NCBI GenBank assembly: GCA_902475855.1
Contig: CABSBF010000003.1
Coordinates: 1-64,000, forward strand
Length of the DNA: 64,000 nt
Direction: 5' to 3'
Source: an uncultured Eubacteriales bacterium
Lineage (GTDB): Bacteria; Bacillota; Clostridia; Oscillospirales; Oscillospiraceae
Positions within the stretch are counted from its first letter, which is position 1, and the number at the start of each line of letters is the position of its first letter. Below are positions 44,690 through 52,437 of this stretch, in pieces. The position numbers and the translations under genes were made by a program. Below the pieces are notes generated by a model. That model searched no databases and was not told where the DNA came from. It saw only the letters and a program-made list of their open reading frames with translations.

Positions 44690-45307
44690 ATGAAGATAAA
44701 GCCGATTACCGATCCATCCTTCCGCACATACGCGCGTATCGCAACAGAATTTGACTGCACCGAACTGATGCAGCAGATGTCCTCTACGCCGCTGCCGCAG
44801 GACGTAAGCTATTTGGCCTCTGTACCCGAGCTGGAGCGTCTCCGGATTTTCCGGGAGCTCTCCGAGCGCACTTTTGGCGGGATGGAACTCCAGATGGGCT
44901 ACTGCAACGGTCATAACAACCGCCTGGACGCGCTGGAATATCACAAGAGCTCAGAATGGAATCTTGCCTGCACCGATCTGATTCTGATCGTCGGCCGTGA
45001 ACAGGACATAGCCTCCGAGACATTGACCTACGACACCGCTAACCTTGAGGCTTTCCTCGTCCCCGCAGGTACTGCCTTTGAAACCTATGCAACAACACTG
45101 CACTATGCGCCCTGCGGTGTGGACGGAGCAGGCTTTCGTTTGGTCGTCGTCCTTCCCCGCGGCACAAATCTCCCGCTTGAAACCACCCCAAAACAAGAAG
45201 GCATCGACCGTCTGCTTTTCTGCCGGAATAAATGGCTTCTTGCACACCCTGATGCTCAGATTTCCGGTGCTTTCTGCGGCCTGACCGGCGAAAATCCAAC
45301 CGTATGA
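44690..45307 (+). CDS. DUF4867-like cupin protein
   Basis: 205 residues, apparently a cupin-type beta barrel. Conserved-looking polar residues cluster in GYCNGHNNRLDALEYHKSSE and TTLHYAPCGVDGAGFR, so a metal site formed by His/Glu/His is plausible. It resembles DUF4867 proteins, which tend to sit in sugar loci. Function unestablished; a sugar isomerase or mutarotase role is a guess from context. Last gene before a strong terminator, two bases after the binding-protein stop. Confidence 0.7.
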   Translation: MKIKPITDPSFRTYARIATEFDCTELMQQMSSTPLPQDVSYLASVPELERLRIFRELSERTFGGMELQMGYCNGHNNRLDALEYHKSSEWNLACTDLILIVGREQDIASETLTYDTANLEAFLVPAGTAFETYATTLHYAPCGVDGAGFRLVVVLPRGTNLPLETTPKQEGIDRLLFCRNKWLLAHPDAQISGAFCGLTGENPTV

Positions 45308-45310
45308 GAA

Positions 45311-45350
45311 ACAGCGGTGCGTCCAAACAGGACGCACCGCTGTTTTTGTT
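45311..45350 (+). terminator. Rho-independent terminator of the transporter operon
   Basis: 14-base perfect arms (45311-45324 and 45330-45343, ACAGCGGTGCGTCC), loop AAACA, then TTTTTGTT. It may also stop the convergent araC-like gene. Confidence 0.9.
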
Positions 45351-45376
45351 ATTGGAGAAGGCAGCCGATTCGGCAT

Positions 45377-45751
45377 TTACGACACTTCGGCAAGCGCGAT
45401 GCTGCTGCGCCGGTACTGCGCGGGAGTCATGTGGTACTTGCTTTTGAAACAGGTACAAAAATACGGCAAATTACGATAGCCTACCTGATAGCAGATGTTC
45501 GTTACCGTAGTATCCGTCTGCGTCAGCAAGCACTCGGCCTGATACATGCGATAGTCATTGATATACGCCAGCAGGCTCGTTCCGACCAGTTTGCTGAAAA
45601 GTGTGCTGAGATAACAGGGGGAAATATAGACCCGCTGCGCCAGATAATCCAGACTGATGTCATTCTGATATTCATTGTGAATGATATGCAGCACCTCTTG
45701 AATCCGTGCATACAGAACATCATTGGTGTCGCGAACAATCTCAATCGGCAT
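45377..45751 (-). CDS. Minimal AraC-family regulator (DNA-binding domain only)
   Basis: 124 residues, almost only the two helix-turn-helix motifs of AraC/XylS: SLDYLAQRVYISPCYLSTLF and TVTNICYQVGYRNLPYFCTC then FKSKYHMTPAQYRR. It lacks the usual N-terminal sensor domain, so ligand sensing must be absent or supplied by a partner. It lies between the two sugar operons and divergent to the second one, and is the obvious candidate regulator of both. Start at 45751 with GGGAGG. Confidence 0.88.
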   Translation of the reverse strand: MPIEIVRDTNDVLYARIQEVLHIIHNEYQNDISLDYLAQRVYISPCYLSTLFSKLVGTSLLAYINDYRMYQAECLLTQTDTTVTNICYQVGYRNLPYFCTCFKSKYHMTPAQYRRSSIALAEVS

Positions 45752-45775
45752 ATGATTTCCTCCCAAACCAGAGTA

Positions 45776-45816
45776 ATTTTATCACGTTTTGATATATCAC
45801 ATCTTGATATTACACA
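45776..45816 (-). promoter_or_regulatory. Extended -10 promoter and direct repeats upstream of the araC-like gene
   Basis: Minus strand TGA-TAAAAT (45776-45781 as ATTTTA on plus). Immediately upstream two direct repeats, TTGATATATCACA (45789-45801) and TTGATATTACACA (45804-45816), recur with a 15-base period. Direct repeats over the -35 region fit an AraC-type autoregulatory site (inference). Confidence 0.5.
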
Positions 45817-45869
45817 ATCGTTCTTCTTTTGTCAACAGGATTCTGTATAGCCCCTGAGAAATCTACATT

Positions 45870-45918
45870 CTGCTCAAAAAGCAACATTGCATCTTGTGCA
45901 AAATGTCCTGCTCAAAAA
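45870..45918 (+). promoter_or_regulatory. Operator-like repeats upstream of the catabolic operon
   Basis: CTGCTCAAAAA occurs twice (45870-45880 and 45908-45918). Between the copies lies an inverted repeat TTGCA-TCTTG-TGCAA (45887-45901). The block ends 18 bases upstream of the predicted -35 box, a position suited to an activator. Confidence 0.5.
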
Positions 45919-45936
45919 AATCGAAAGAATCTGAAA

Positions 45937-45964
45937 TTGAAAACAGAAGAGTTTGCGTTAAGAT
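45937..45964 (+). promoter_or_regulatory. Promoter of the catabolic operon
   Basis: TTGAAA (45937-45942), 16-base spacer, TAAGAT (45959-45964). The ribosome site TTGGAGG and ATG follow within 55 bases. Confidence 0.55.
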
Positions 45965-46017
45965 AGGAATTGGAAAGCTCTGCCACAGCAGCAGAGGCAA
46001 ATTGGAGGTATTTAACT

Positions 46018-47508
46018 ATGGTTCGTTTGAAAGTTGGCTATGTCAGCACCTCTCAGCTCTCCTTCCCCGGCGACAAGAAGAGCGCCGTCCACGCAAGTGT
46101 GGATGGTTTGAATCGACTGGCGCAGCAATGGGACTTTGATCTCTATGTTTATGAAGAAACCGTCATCACGGAAGAGGATGCTCTCAAGGCGCGTGAAGTT
46201 TTGCAGGCGCAGTCAGTTGATTTCATTCTGCTGCAATGCACGAGCTTTGCCGCCGGTCTTGTAGTCAGCACGCTTGCTCGCACCAAGGGTGCACGCCTGG
46301 GCTTGTGGGCAATTCCGGAAATGCGCTCCAGCGGAGTTGTATCCTACAATTCTCTGTGTGGCATCCACATGTATTCCTCTATTGTTGCCCATTATCTGAA
46401 GGACTACGACATTCCTACCAAGTGGTTCTATGGCACCACCGATGATCCCCAGTTCCTTCGCCGCCTTGCCGTTACTGTGGCCGCACTGCGTGCCATCAAA
46501 AAGATGCAGCACTCCAACATTGCACTGATCGGCGGTATCGCCCCCGGCTTCAATGATCTTTATGACGACGAGCGCAAGCTTCTGAAGCTCTTTGACGGCA
46601 TGCGAATCAACCGCCTGCACGAATACGGTGAACTGAAGGACATCGCCCTGAGCCTGCCGCAGGAGCTTGTCGACGCCAAGATCGCACAGCTCGACGCGGA
46701 AGCAAAGGCATACAATTCTTCCGTTGATCAGCAGATTCACACCAGGGGCTGCGCAGATCCCGAGGGAAAGATGACACTTTTGGAAGTCAATGCCCGCTTT
46801 GCGCTGGCATATGAGCGCTTTGTGGAAAAATACCATTATGACGCGCTGGCAATTAGCTGCTGGCCGAAATTCCAGGATGACTATCTGTTCAGCGTCTGTG
46901 CTGTAATCGGTGAGCTGAATGACAAAGGCGTCGTCGCAGGCTGCGAGGGTGACCTGACCAGCACCGTCTCCATGCTGCTTTTAAGCTACATTGCAAATGA
47001 TATTACCATGCTCATGGATTTGTCTGCGATTGATACAAACGACAACTCTGTCCAGATGTGGCACTGCGGCCCTGCATCGAAGCGTTTCTGCCGCACCAAT
47101 GGCTATCGCTACAGTCTGAACTATTCCGGCAAGGATCATAAAGGTGCAGATCTTGATCATGCAGTCGGCACCGGTATCGTTCGCGACATGATTTTCGATG
47201 AGGGTAAGGTTACCACCGCACGTCTGACCGGCGAGATGGACTCCATGCTCGTCGCGACAGGCAGCTTCCTTGACGCCCGGAAAGAAACCTACAACGGCAG
47301 CCGCGGCTGGATGGGCAATTTGGAGCTGAACCGTGAGCCCATTGGCGCACTGGACTTCTTCAACACCCTGATGGCACGTGGATTCCAGCATCATTTCCCG
47401 CTGGTCATGGGTGACTGGTCGGAAGAGCTGATGGAAGTCATGGCCTGGCTCAAGCTTCGGAAGGTCGAAAAGGTTCCCTACGAAAACTACCTGCAGAGGA
47501 ACTTTTAA
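46018..47508 (+). CDS. L-fucose/L-arabinose isomerase-family protein
   Basis: 496 residues, close to the usual length of this fold. N-terminal Rossmann-like region (KVGYVSTSQLSFPGD, FILLQCTSFAAGLVVSTLAR), a central block CWPKFQDDYLFSVCAVIGEL with CEGDLTSTVSMLLLSYIAND, and a C-terminal region carrying MWHCGPASKRFC and ending FQHHFPLVMGDWSEEL. The Glu in CEGD, the Asp in LMDLSAIDTND and the His in FQHHFPL are plausible metal ligands as in FucI/AraA relatives. It probably interconverts an aldose and its 2-ketose. I chose ATG 46018 because TTGGAGG lies 8 bases upstream; an earlier in-frame ATG at 45970 falls in the promoter leader. Confidence 0.85.
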   Translation: MVRLKVGYVSTSQLSFPGDKKSAVHASVDGLNRLAQQWDFDLYVYEETVITEEDALKAREVLQAQSVDFILLQCTSFAAGLVVSTLARTKGARLGLWAIPEMRSSGVVSYNSLCGIHMYSSIVAHYLKDYDIPTKWFYGTTDDPQFLRRLAVTVAALRAIKKMQHSNIALIGGIAPGFNDLYDDERKLLKLFDGMRINRLHEYGELKDIALSLPQELVDAKIAQLDAEAKAYNSSVDQQIHTRGCADPEGKMTLLEVNARFALAYERFVEKYHYDALAISCWPKFQDDYLFSVCAVIGELNDKGVVAGCEGDLTSTVSMLLLSYIANDITMLMDLSAIDTNDNSVQMWHCGPASKRFCRTNGYRYSLNYSGKDHKGADLDHAVGTGIVRDMIFDEGKVTTARLTGEMDSMLVATGSFLDARKETYNGSRGWMGNLELNREPIGALDFFNTLMARGFQHHFPLVMGDWSEELMEVMAWLKLRKVEKVPYENYLQRNF

Positions 47509-47509
47509 T

Positions 47510-48460
47510 ATGGCAAAAGTACTAAGCGTCGGTGAGATGGTCATTGATTTTCTCCCCGGCAGTGAAAAAGCAAGCTACATCCGCAAAGCCGGAGGCGCAC
47601 CGGCAAACGTGGCCATTGCCGCAGCCCGTCAGGGCTGCGAGGCCGCATTTTGCGGTATGGTCGGAGATGACGATTTCGGCCACTTTTTAATGAGCACCCT
47701 GAAGGAGAACGGCGTAGAGCAGTGCGTACATGAATTGACGCGTGAAGCAACCACGACCATGGCCTTCGTCACACTGGATGAGCACGGCGACCGCAGCTTC
47801 ACCTTTGCACGCAAGCCGGGAGCGGATATGCTTCTGACTAAAGCGCATATTCGTACAGAAGACTTGCAGGCAGCAGATCTGGTTCATGCTGGCTCCTGTT
47901 CTCTTTCCAGAAATCCGGCGGCAGAGGCAACCGCCTATGCGTTAGAGGAAGCACACCGGCTTGGAAAGCTCGTGTCCTTTGACGTTAACTATCGCAACCT
48001 CATGTGGAACGATGACCGCAATGCCGCGGCAGCGGCAGTACTGGGCATTCTCCCTCAGGTCGATCTGCTTAAAATATCTGATGAGGAAGCAGATATGCTC
48101 GGCGGCGAAAAAGCCATTCCTGCACTGATGCAGAAAAACGGCATTTCCGTTGTGGTTGAAACGCTGGGAAGTCACGGTGCACGCTGCTGCTGGAAGGAAA
48201 AAATCCTGCATATCGACGGTCTGGCCGCAAATTGTGTTGATACCTGCGGCGCAGGCGATGCCTTCTGGGGCAGCTTTTTGAGCACGCTTCTTCTGAGCGG
48301 CATCCGCGCTCCCGAAGCGCTTACCGAACCGCTGCTTCTGCGCGCAATGAAATGCGGAAATATTGCCGGCTGGCTGTGTGTACAGAAGAAAGGCGCAATC
48401 GAGTCGCTTCCCAGCGCACAGGAAGTCCTGCACTATGAAAAGGAGTTTTACGGGCAATGA
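47510..48460 (+). CDS. PfkB-family carbohydrate kinase
   Basis: 316 residues, ribokinase fold. N-terminal GGAPANVAIAAARQGCEAAF and C-terminal catalytic motif DTCGAGDAFWGSF with the catalytic Asp are canonical. It resembles fructokinase and 2-keto-3-deoxygluconate kinases. It most likely phosphorylates the ketose made by the preceding isomerase, using ATP. Starts one base after the isomerase stop and overlaps the epimerase gene by four bases. Confidence 0.9.
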   Translation: MAKVLSVGEMVIDFLPGSEKASYIRKAGGAPANVAIAAARQGCEAAFCGMVGDDDFGHFLMSTLKENGVEQCVHELTREATTTMAFVTLDEHGDRSFTFARKPGADMLLTKAHIRTEDLQAADLVHAGSCSLSRNPAAEATAYALEEAHRLGKLVSFDVNYRNLMWNDDRNAAAAAVLGILPQVDLLKISDEEADMLGGEKAIPALMQKNGISVVVETLGSHGARCCWKEKILHIDGLAANCVDTCGAGDAFWGSFLSTLLLSGIRAPEALTEPLLLRAMKCGNIAGWLCVQKKGAIESLPSAQEVLHYEKEFYGQ

Positions 48461-49164
48461 ACATCTGGGACGAACGTTGTATCCTTGCACCTTCGCTGAT
48501 TTCCTGCTGCGACCTTTGTAATCTGGAGCAGTCCGTGAAGATACTGGAGGCCGGAGGCATTCGGCTTCTTCATGTGGATATTCTCGACGGGCATTTCAGT
48601 CCGAGCATGCCGCTGGGTCTGGACACCGTCGCACAGCTCCATAATCGTACCAGGCTGCCCTTTGACGTACACCTCATGGCCAGTGAAAACGATTATTTTG
48701 TTGAAGAGCTCCTCCGCATTGGCGTTGAGCAACTCGTTTTTCACGCTGAAACCGAGCAGCACATGGACAATCGCCTCAACCAGATTCATGCTGCCGGTGC
48801 GCGCGCAGGCATTGCGTTGAAACCCTCCACCCCGCTTTCCGTATTGGACTATGTTCTTGAAAAATGTGACGCCGTCCTGCTGATGCTCATCAATCCCGGC
48901 TATGCGCAGTGCCGCACAGAGGGGCAGGTTCCTTATGCAGCACGTAAAGTGCGCGAACTGCGCGAGATGATCCGCGCACGCGGACTGAATACAAAGATCA
49001 TCCTGGACGGCCGCATCTCGCGCCAGAATCTGAAGGATTTCGGCGTAGACGGCACGGCAGACATCTTTGTTGCCGGAAGCACCTGTTTGGATAAAAAGAA
49101 TCTTTTGGAAAGCGCAAGGCAGCTTGTTGCCGATCGCGCTTCTTTGTTGGAAGGAGCCGTATAA
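48457..49164 (+). CDS. Ribulose-phosphate 3-epimerase-like protein
   Basis: 235 residues, TIM barrel of the RPE/AlsE family. Metal and catalytic signatures: LAPSLISCD-like start (APSLISCCDL), LLHVDILDGHFSPSMPLG, FDVHLMASEN, LLMLINPGYA, KIILDGRISRQN and DIFVAGST. The second barrel motif is DGRI where DGGI is usual, but the Asp is kept. It probably inverts C3 of a ketose 5- or 6-phosphate, for example allulose-6-phosphate to fructose-6-phosphate; substrate inferred only. Overlaps both neighbours. Confidence 0.87.
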   Translation: MNIWDERCILAPSLISCCDLCNLEQSVKILEAGGIRLLHVDILDGHFSPSMPLGLDTVAQLHNRTRLPFDVHLMASENDYFVEELLRIGVEQLVFHAETEQHMDNRLNQIHAAGARAGIALKPSTPLSVLDYVLEKCDAVLLMLINPGYAQCRTEGQVPYAARKVRELREMIRARGLNTKIILDGRISRQNLKDFGVDGTADIFVAGSTCLDKKNLLESARQLVADRASLLEGAV

Positions 49165-49727
49165 TGATGGAAACCTATTCACAGGCAAGCGAACTGATTC
49201 TCTCCGAGCTGAGTACAGCGATGCATGCCATTGACCCTGATAGCGTGGAAAAGCTCATTGCTTCCGTAGAAGCAGCAAATCAGGTTTTTTTCGTCGGTGT
49301 CGGCCGTGTGATGCTTTCATTGCAGGCAATTGCCAAGCGCTGGGCACATTTGGGTATCCATACACACCTTGTCGGTGAAATCACTGAGCCGGCCATCACC
49401 GAAAATGATCTTCTGATTGTCGGCTCCGGCAGCGGCACAACGCTGTTTCCCGCCGGAATCGCCCAAAAAGCACATGCCGTCGGCGCAAAAATCGTCCATA
49501 TCGGTTCCAATCCAAACAGTCCGCTCAAGGATATTGCAGAATTTATGGTGCGCATTCCCGTGCGTACCAAGAATTACCTGCCTGATGAAATCGACTCCCA
49601 GCAGCCGATGACTTCCCTCTTTGAGCAAACACTTTTGCTTCTGGGCGACGCTGTTGCCAAAATGATCATTGACCGCCGTGCATTAGATATGAAATCGCTG
49701 TGGCAATATCACGCAAATCTGGAGTGA
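49164..49727 (+). CDS. SIS-domain sugar phosphate isomerase (6-phospho-3-hexuloisomerase-like)
   Basis: 187 residues, the length of PHI enzymes. Phosphosugar-binding SIS motifs: VFFVGVGRVMLSLQAIAKRW, LLIVGSGSGTTLF, and QPMTSLFEQTLLLLGDAVAK, the last being characteristic of 6-phospho-3-hexuloisomerase. No hexulose-phosphate synthase is present, so the ribulose monophosphate route for formaldehyde is not implied. It probably isomerises the phosphoketose of this pathway. TAATG overlap with the preceding gene. Confidence 0.87.
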   Translation: MMETYSQASELILSELSTAMHAIDPDSVEKLIASVEAANQVFFVGVGRVMLSLQAIAKRWAHLGIHTHLVGEITEPAITENDLLIVGSGSGTTLFPAGIAQKAHAVGAKIVHIGSNPNSPLKDIAEFMVRIPVRTKNYLPDEIDSQQPMTSLFEQTLLLLGDAVAKMIIDRRALDMKSLWQYHANLE

Positions 49728-49732
49728 GCACA

Positions 49733-50779
49733 ATGAATCAATCTGAACTTTTACGTTATGTTGGCAGCATGCAGCAGGTCGCTTACGCCCGCCGAATCTG
49801 TTATGACGAGGGACGTGCACGCGGGCTGAATGCCATCGAGGTTTCCAACGGGCCGCTGCACTTTGTCATTTTGCTGGATAAGTGCATGGATGTTTCCGAG
49901 CTGAGCTGGAAGGGAGAGCGAATGACCTTTCTCTCCAAGCCGGGGCTAAATGGACGAAATCCCTTTGATACCCATGGCAACGAAGCACAGCGCAGCATCA
50001 TGGGCGGCCTGTTCTTCACCTGCGGATATGAAAACATCTGCGCGCCCTACCGCTCCAAGGATGGCAAGGACTATCCGATGCACGGGCGAATGCGCACCAG
50101 TCCGGCCGAGCACGTCAGTATCCAGACACGCTGGGAGGGAGAAAAATACGTTATCTCCGTCAGCGGCGATATCCGCGAAGCTGAGCTGTTTGGTGAAAAC
50201 CTGCTCCTGCACCGCACAATAACAACAATTTATGGGGATCCGGCACTCTATGTTACAGACGTGATCCGCAATGAGGCCTTCCGCACGGAGCCGCTGATGC
50301 TGATGTACCACTGCAACATGGGCTATCCCTTCCTGGAGGAGGGCTGCCGGCTGCTTCTGCCAACCGAAAAAGCGGAACCGCGCGATGTCGTCTCCGCCGC
50401 GCAGGCAGAGCGTTGGAGCGTGATGGATGCCCCGCAGGACAATGCCGATGAATATGTCTATCTGCATACACTGAAAAATGACGAAAGCGGGGAAAGCTTT
50501 GCAGCTCTCGTCAATGACCGCCGTAAGCTTGCTTTGAAGATCGTCTTCAACCGCAAAGAGCTTCCCTATTTTGGCCAGTGGAAATCCACCGGCAGCGGAG
50601 ATTACGTCATGGGTCTGGAGCCCGGCAATGCCTGCGTCTATGGACGCCGTTTCCATGAGGAGCGCGGCGATCTTCCCACGCTGCAAGCGCAAAGCGAAAC
50701 TGCATTCCATTTAAGTTTTCACATTCTGGATGGCGAAGCCGCCCTGGAAAGAATTGAAAATGACCAATTGCTGAAATAA
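49733..50779 (+). CDS. DUF4432 family aldose 1-epimerase-like protein
   Basis: 348 residues of galactose-mutarotase-like beta-supersandwich. GLNAIEVSNGPLHFVILLDK then GGLFFTCGYENICAPYR and YHCNMGYPFLEEG, with QWKSTGSGDYVMGLEPGNAC near the end, are typical. The HGRMRTSPAEH His residues are likely catalytic. It probably equilibrates sugar anomers for the isomerases, or epimerises a free sugar. ATG 49733 has GGAG upstream. Confidence 0.85.
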   Translation: MNQSELLRYVGSMQQVAYARRICYDEGRARGLNAIEVSNGPLHFVILLDKCMDVSELSWKGERMTFLSKPGLNGRNPFDTHGNEAQRSIMGGLFFTCGYENICAPYRSKDGKDYPMHGRMRTSPAEHVSIQTRWEGEKYVISVSGDIREAELFGENLLLHRTITTIYGDPALYVTDVIRNEAFRTEPLMLMYHCNMGYPFLEEGCRLLLPTEKAEPRDVVSAAQAERWSVMDAPQDNADEYVYLHTLKNDESGESFAALVNDRRKLALKIVFNRKELPYFGQWKSTGSGDYVMGLEPGNACVYGRRFHEERGDLPTLQAQSETAFHLSFHILDGEAALERIENDQLLK

Positions 50780-50794
50780 AAAGGAGAGATCATT

Positions 50795-51478
50795 ATGAAA
50801 CGTTCTGAAATCAATGCCGTAATTAAAAAATTTGAGGCTCTGCTGAATCAATACAGCTTTGCTCTGCCTCCCTTCCTGAGTTGGACTCCCGAGCAATGGC
50901 AGGACAAGGGGCACGAATACGACGAGATTCGCGACAATATGCTCGGTTGGGATGTAACAGATTATGGCATGGGACAGTTTGACACACTCGGCCTTGCTCT
51001 GATTACCATCCGCAATGGCAATGTCCACAATTCCAAGTACACCAAGTGCTATGCCGAAAAGATCATGATGTGCGACGAGGGGCAGATCTCCCCGATGCAC
51101 TTCCACTGGAACAAGATGGAGGACATCATCAATCGCGGCGGAAACGAGATTCACTTCAAGCTGTACAATGCCACCAAGGACGAGCAGCTTGCCGACACCG
51201 ACGTTGAAATCTGCAAGGATGGCCGCCGCTATTTTGTCAAGGCCGGCGAGACCATTGTGCTGCATCCCGGCGAAAGCCTTTCCCTCTATCCTTACTATTA
51301 CCATGAGTTCGTCATTCCCAAGAACGGCAAGGGCCCGGCGCTGATCGGCGAGGTCTCCATGTGCAATGACGACAATACGGACAATCGCTTCTTGAAGCCG
51401 CTTGGCCGTTTCCCGACCATTGAGGAAGACGAGCCCGCTTACCGTCTGCTCTGCACGGAGTATCCCACCGCAGAATAA
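50795..51478 (+). CDS. D-lyxose isomerase
   Basis: 227 residues, cupin-fold lyxose ketol-isomerase family (normal length). Metal ligands are visible as His102, His104, Glu109 (PMHFHWNKMEDII) and His170 (YYYHEFVIPK). Known members convert D-lyxose to D-xylulose and D-mannose to D-fructose. Last gene of the operon, with AAAGGAGAG ahead of the ATG. A second aldose-ketose isomerase beside the fucose-isomerase-type enzyme suggests either two substrates or a two-step epimerisation. Confidence 0.92.
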   Translation: MKRSEINAVIKKFEALLNQYSFALPPFLSWTPEQWQDKGHEYDEIRDNMLGWDVTDYGMGQFDTLGLALITIRNGNVHNSKYTKCYAEKIMMCDEGQISPMHFHWNKMEDIINRGGNEIHFKLYNATKDEQLADTDVEICKDGRRYFVKAGETIVLHPGESLSLYPYYYHEFVIPKNGKGPALIGEVSMCNDDNTDNRFLKPLGRFPTIEEDEPAYRLLCTEYPTAE

Positions 51479-51508
51479 TCTCTTCAAGTACGAATTTCTT
51501 TAACCGCA

Positions 51509-51544
51509 CCTGATTGATGGGAATCCCGCTTACCGCCAATCAGG
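51509..51544. promoter_or_regulatory. Inverted repeat downstream of the lyxose isomerase gene
   Basis: CCTGATTG (51509-51516) pairs with CAATCAGG (51537-51544), with GGGAATCCC inside the loop. No T-run follows. Role unknown: operator or transcript-end structure. Confidence 0.4.
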
Positions 51545-51607
51545 AAATCATGGCAGGGGCTGCGCCTGGTGACTACGCACTGCAAATGCTTCCGCAGCCG
51601 GCAAAAA

Positions 51608-51648
51608 AACATGGCAGAGTCCCGGGTTTGAGACTCTGCCATGTTTTC
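51608..51648 (+). terminator. Terminator of the catabolic operon
   Basis: 14-base arms (51608-51621 and 51632-51645, AACATGGCAGAGTC) followed by a short T-run. Confidence 0.8.
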
Positions 51649-51663
51649 TGTCAAAACCGCAAA

Positions 51664-51699
51664 GATAGCACTCCCGGCCCCATGGCAGGGAGTGCTATC
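51664..51699 (-). terminator. Terminator of the tetR-like gene
   Basis: 12-base arms (51664-51675 and 51688-51699, GATAGCACTCCC). On the minus strand the stem follows the tetR stop by 3 bases and is followed by TTTGCGGTTTT. Confidence 0.75.
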
Positions 51700-51702
51700 C
51701 GT

Positions 51703-52413
51703 TTACTTTTTCTCCTCCGGTTTGGCCAGGACGAAGTTGAAGCGCATGGCCAGCGCCTGAAACAGCTCCTGCAACACGGTATTTGCCGTTGCGACAATGT
51801 CTGCCTTGGCAACATAGTCCAGCGCCTCCCGGATTTCTGTCTCCGGCACGCTGTATGCCCGCAGTATCATGGTGAGAAAGCGTTCCAGCTTTTTGTTCAG
51901 CGTAAAATACTTATCACAGGGGCGTGCCATATAGCTGTGCATGATGCCGGATGCACCGATTTGCAGCTCATAGAAATCACTCTCGGCATATCCGGGCAGA
52001 TAGCGGCTAAAGAGATGATACATCATTGTCGCCGACTTCTGGTTGATCAGCTCCACCTGCTTTGGCTGTGTATATGCCTCGAGATAGACTTCGCGCAGGT
52101 TTTCATTGAGCTCAGTCAGCGTCACCTGAATTGCAACCTCATAGGCATAGAACATTGCCGGGGTGGCATGATCGCCTATGCTCTGATGTGCAACATTAAA
52201 CTGGTTATCAAACATGAATTCCGTAAGTTCCGACAACACGCCGTCCTTTGAGCGGAAAATGTTGTGGAACGTACTGGTTGAGACATCCGCACAGGCAATG
52301 ATCTCCGTCATTTTCGCCTCACGATATCCTTTTTCGATAAAAAGCCGGACGCAGGCGGAAAGGATTCTGCGCTTTGCATCCTCACTGTCGTATCTACGCG
52401 CGATAAAAATCAC
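51703..52413 (-). CDS. TetR/AcrR-family transcriptional regulator
   Basis: 236 residues. N-terminal HTH: AKRRILSACVRLFIEKGYRE then MTEIIACADVSTSTFHNIFR. The remaining helical ligand-binding domain is unclassified. It is convergent to the sugar operon but co-directional with the cyclophilin gene 24 bases upstream, so it may be read with mnmA and the cyclophilin rather than control the sugar island. AAAGGGAG ribosome site. Confidence 0.9.
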   Translation of the reverse strand: MIFIARRYDSEDAKRRILSACVRLFIEKGYREAKMTEIIACADVSTSTFHNIFRSKDGVLSELTEFMFDNQFNVAHQSIGDHATPAMFYAYEVAIQVTLTELNENLREVYLEAYTQPKQVELINQKSATMMYHLFSRYLPGYAESDFYELQIGASGIMHSYMARPCDKYFTLNKKLERFLTMILRAYSVPETEIREALDYVAKADIVATANTVLQELFQALAMRFNFVLAKPEEKK

Positions 52414-52437
52414 TTCTCCCTTTCTGTAGTCATATGT

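Noticed and set aside
48457..49727. Ribulose monophosphate (HPS/PHI) formaldehyde fixation pair
   Set aside because: The barrel protein carries RPE/AlsE motifs rather than those of hexulose-phosphate synthase, and the neighbours are sugar importer and isomerase genes.
51703..52413. TetR gene as regulator of the sugar island
   Set aside because: It faces the sugar operon convergently, is separated by two terminators, and is closely spaced with the cyclophilin and mnmA genes, so the link is not supported.
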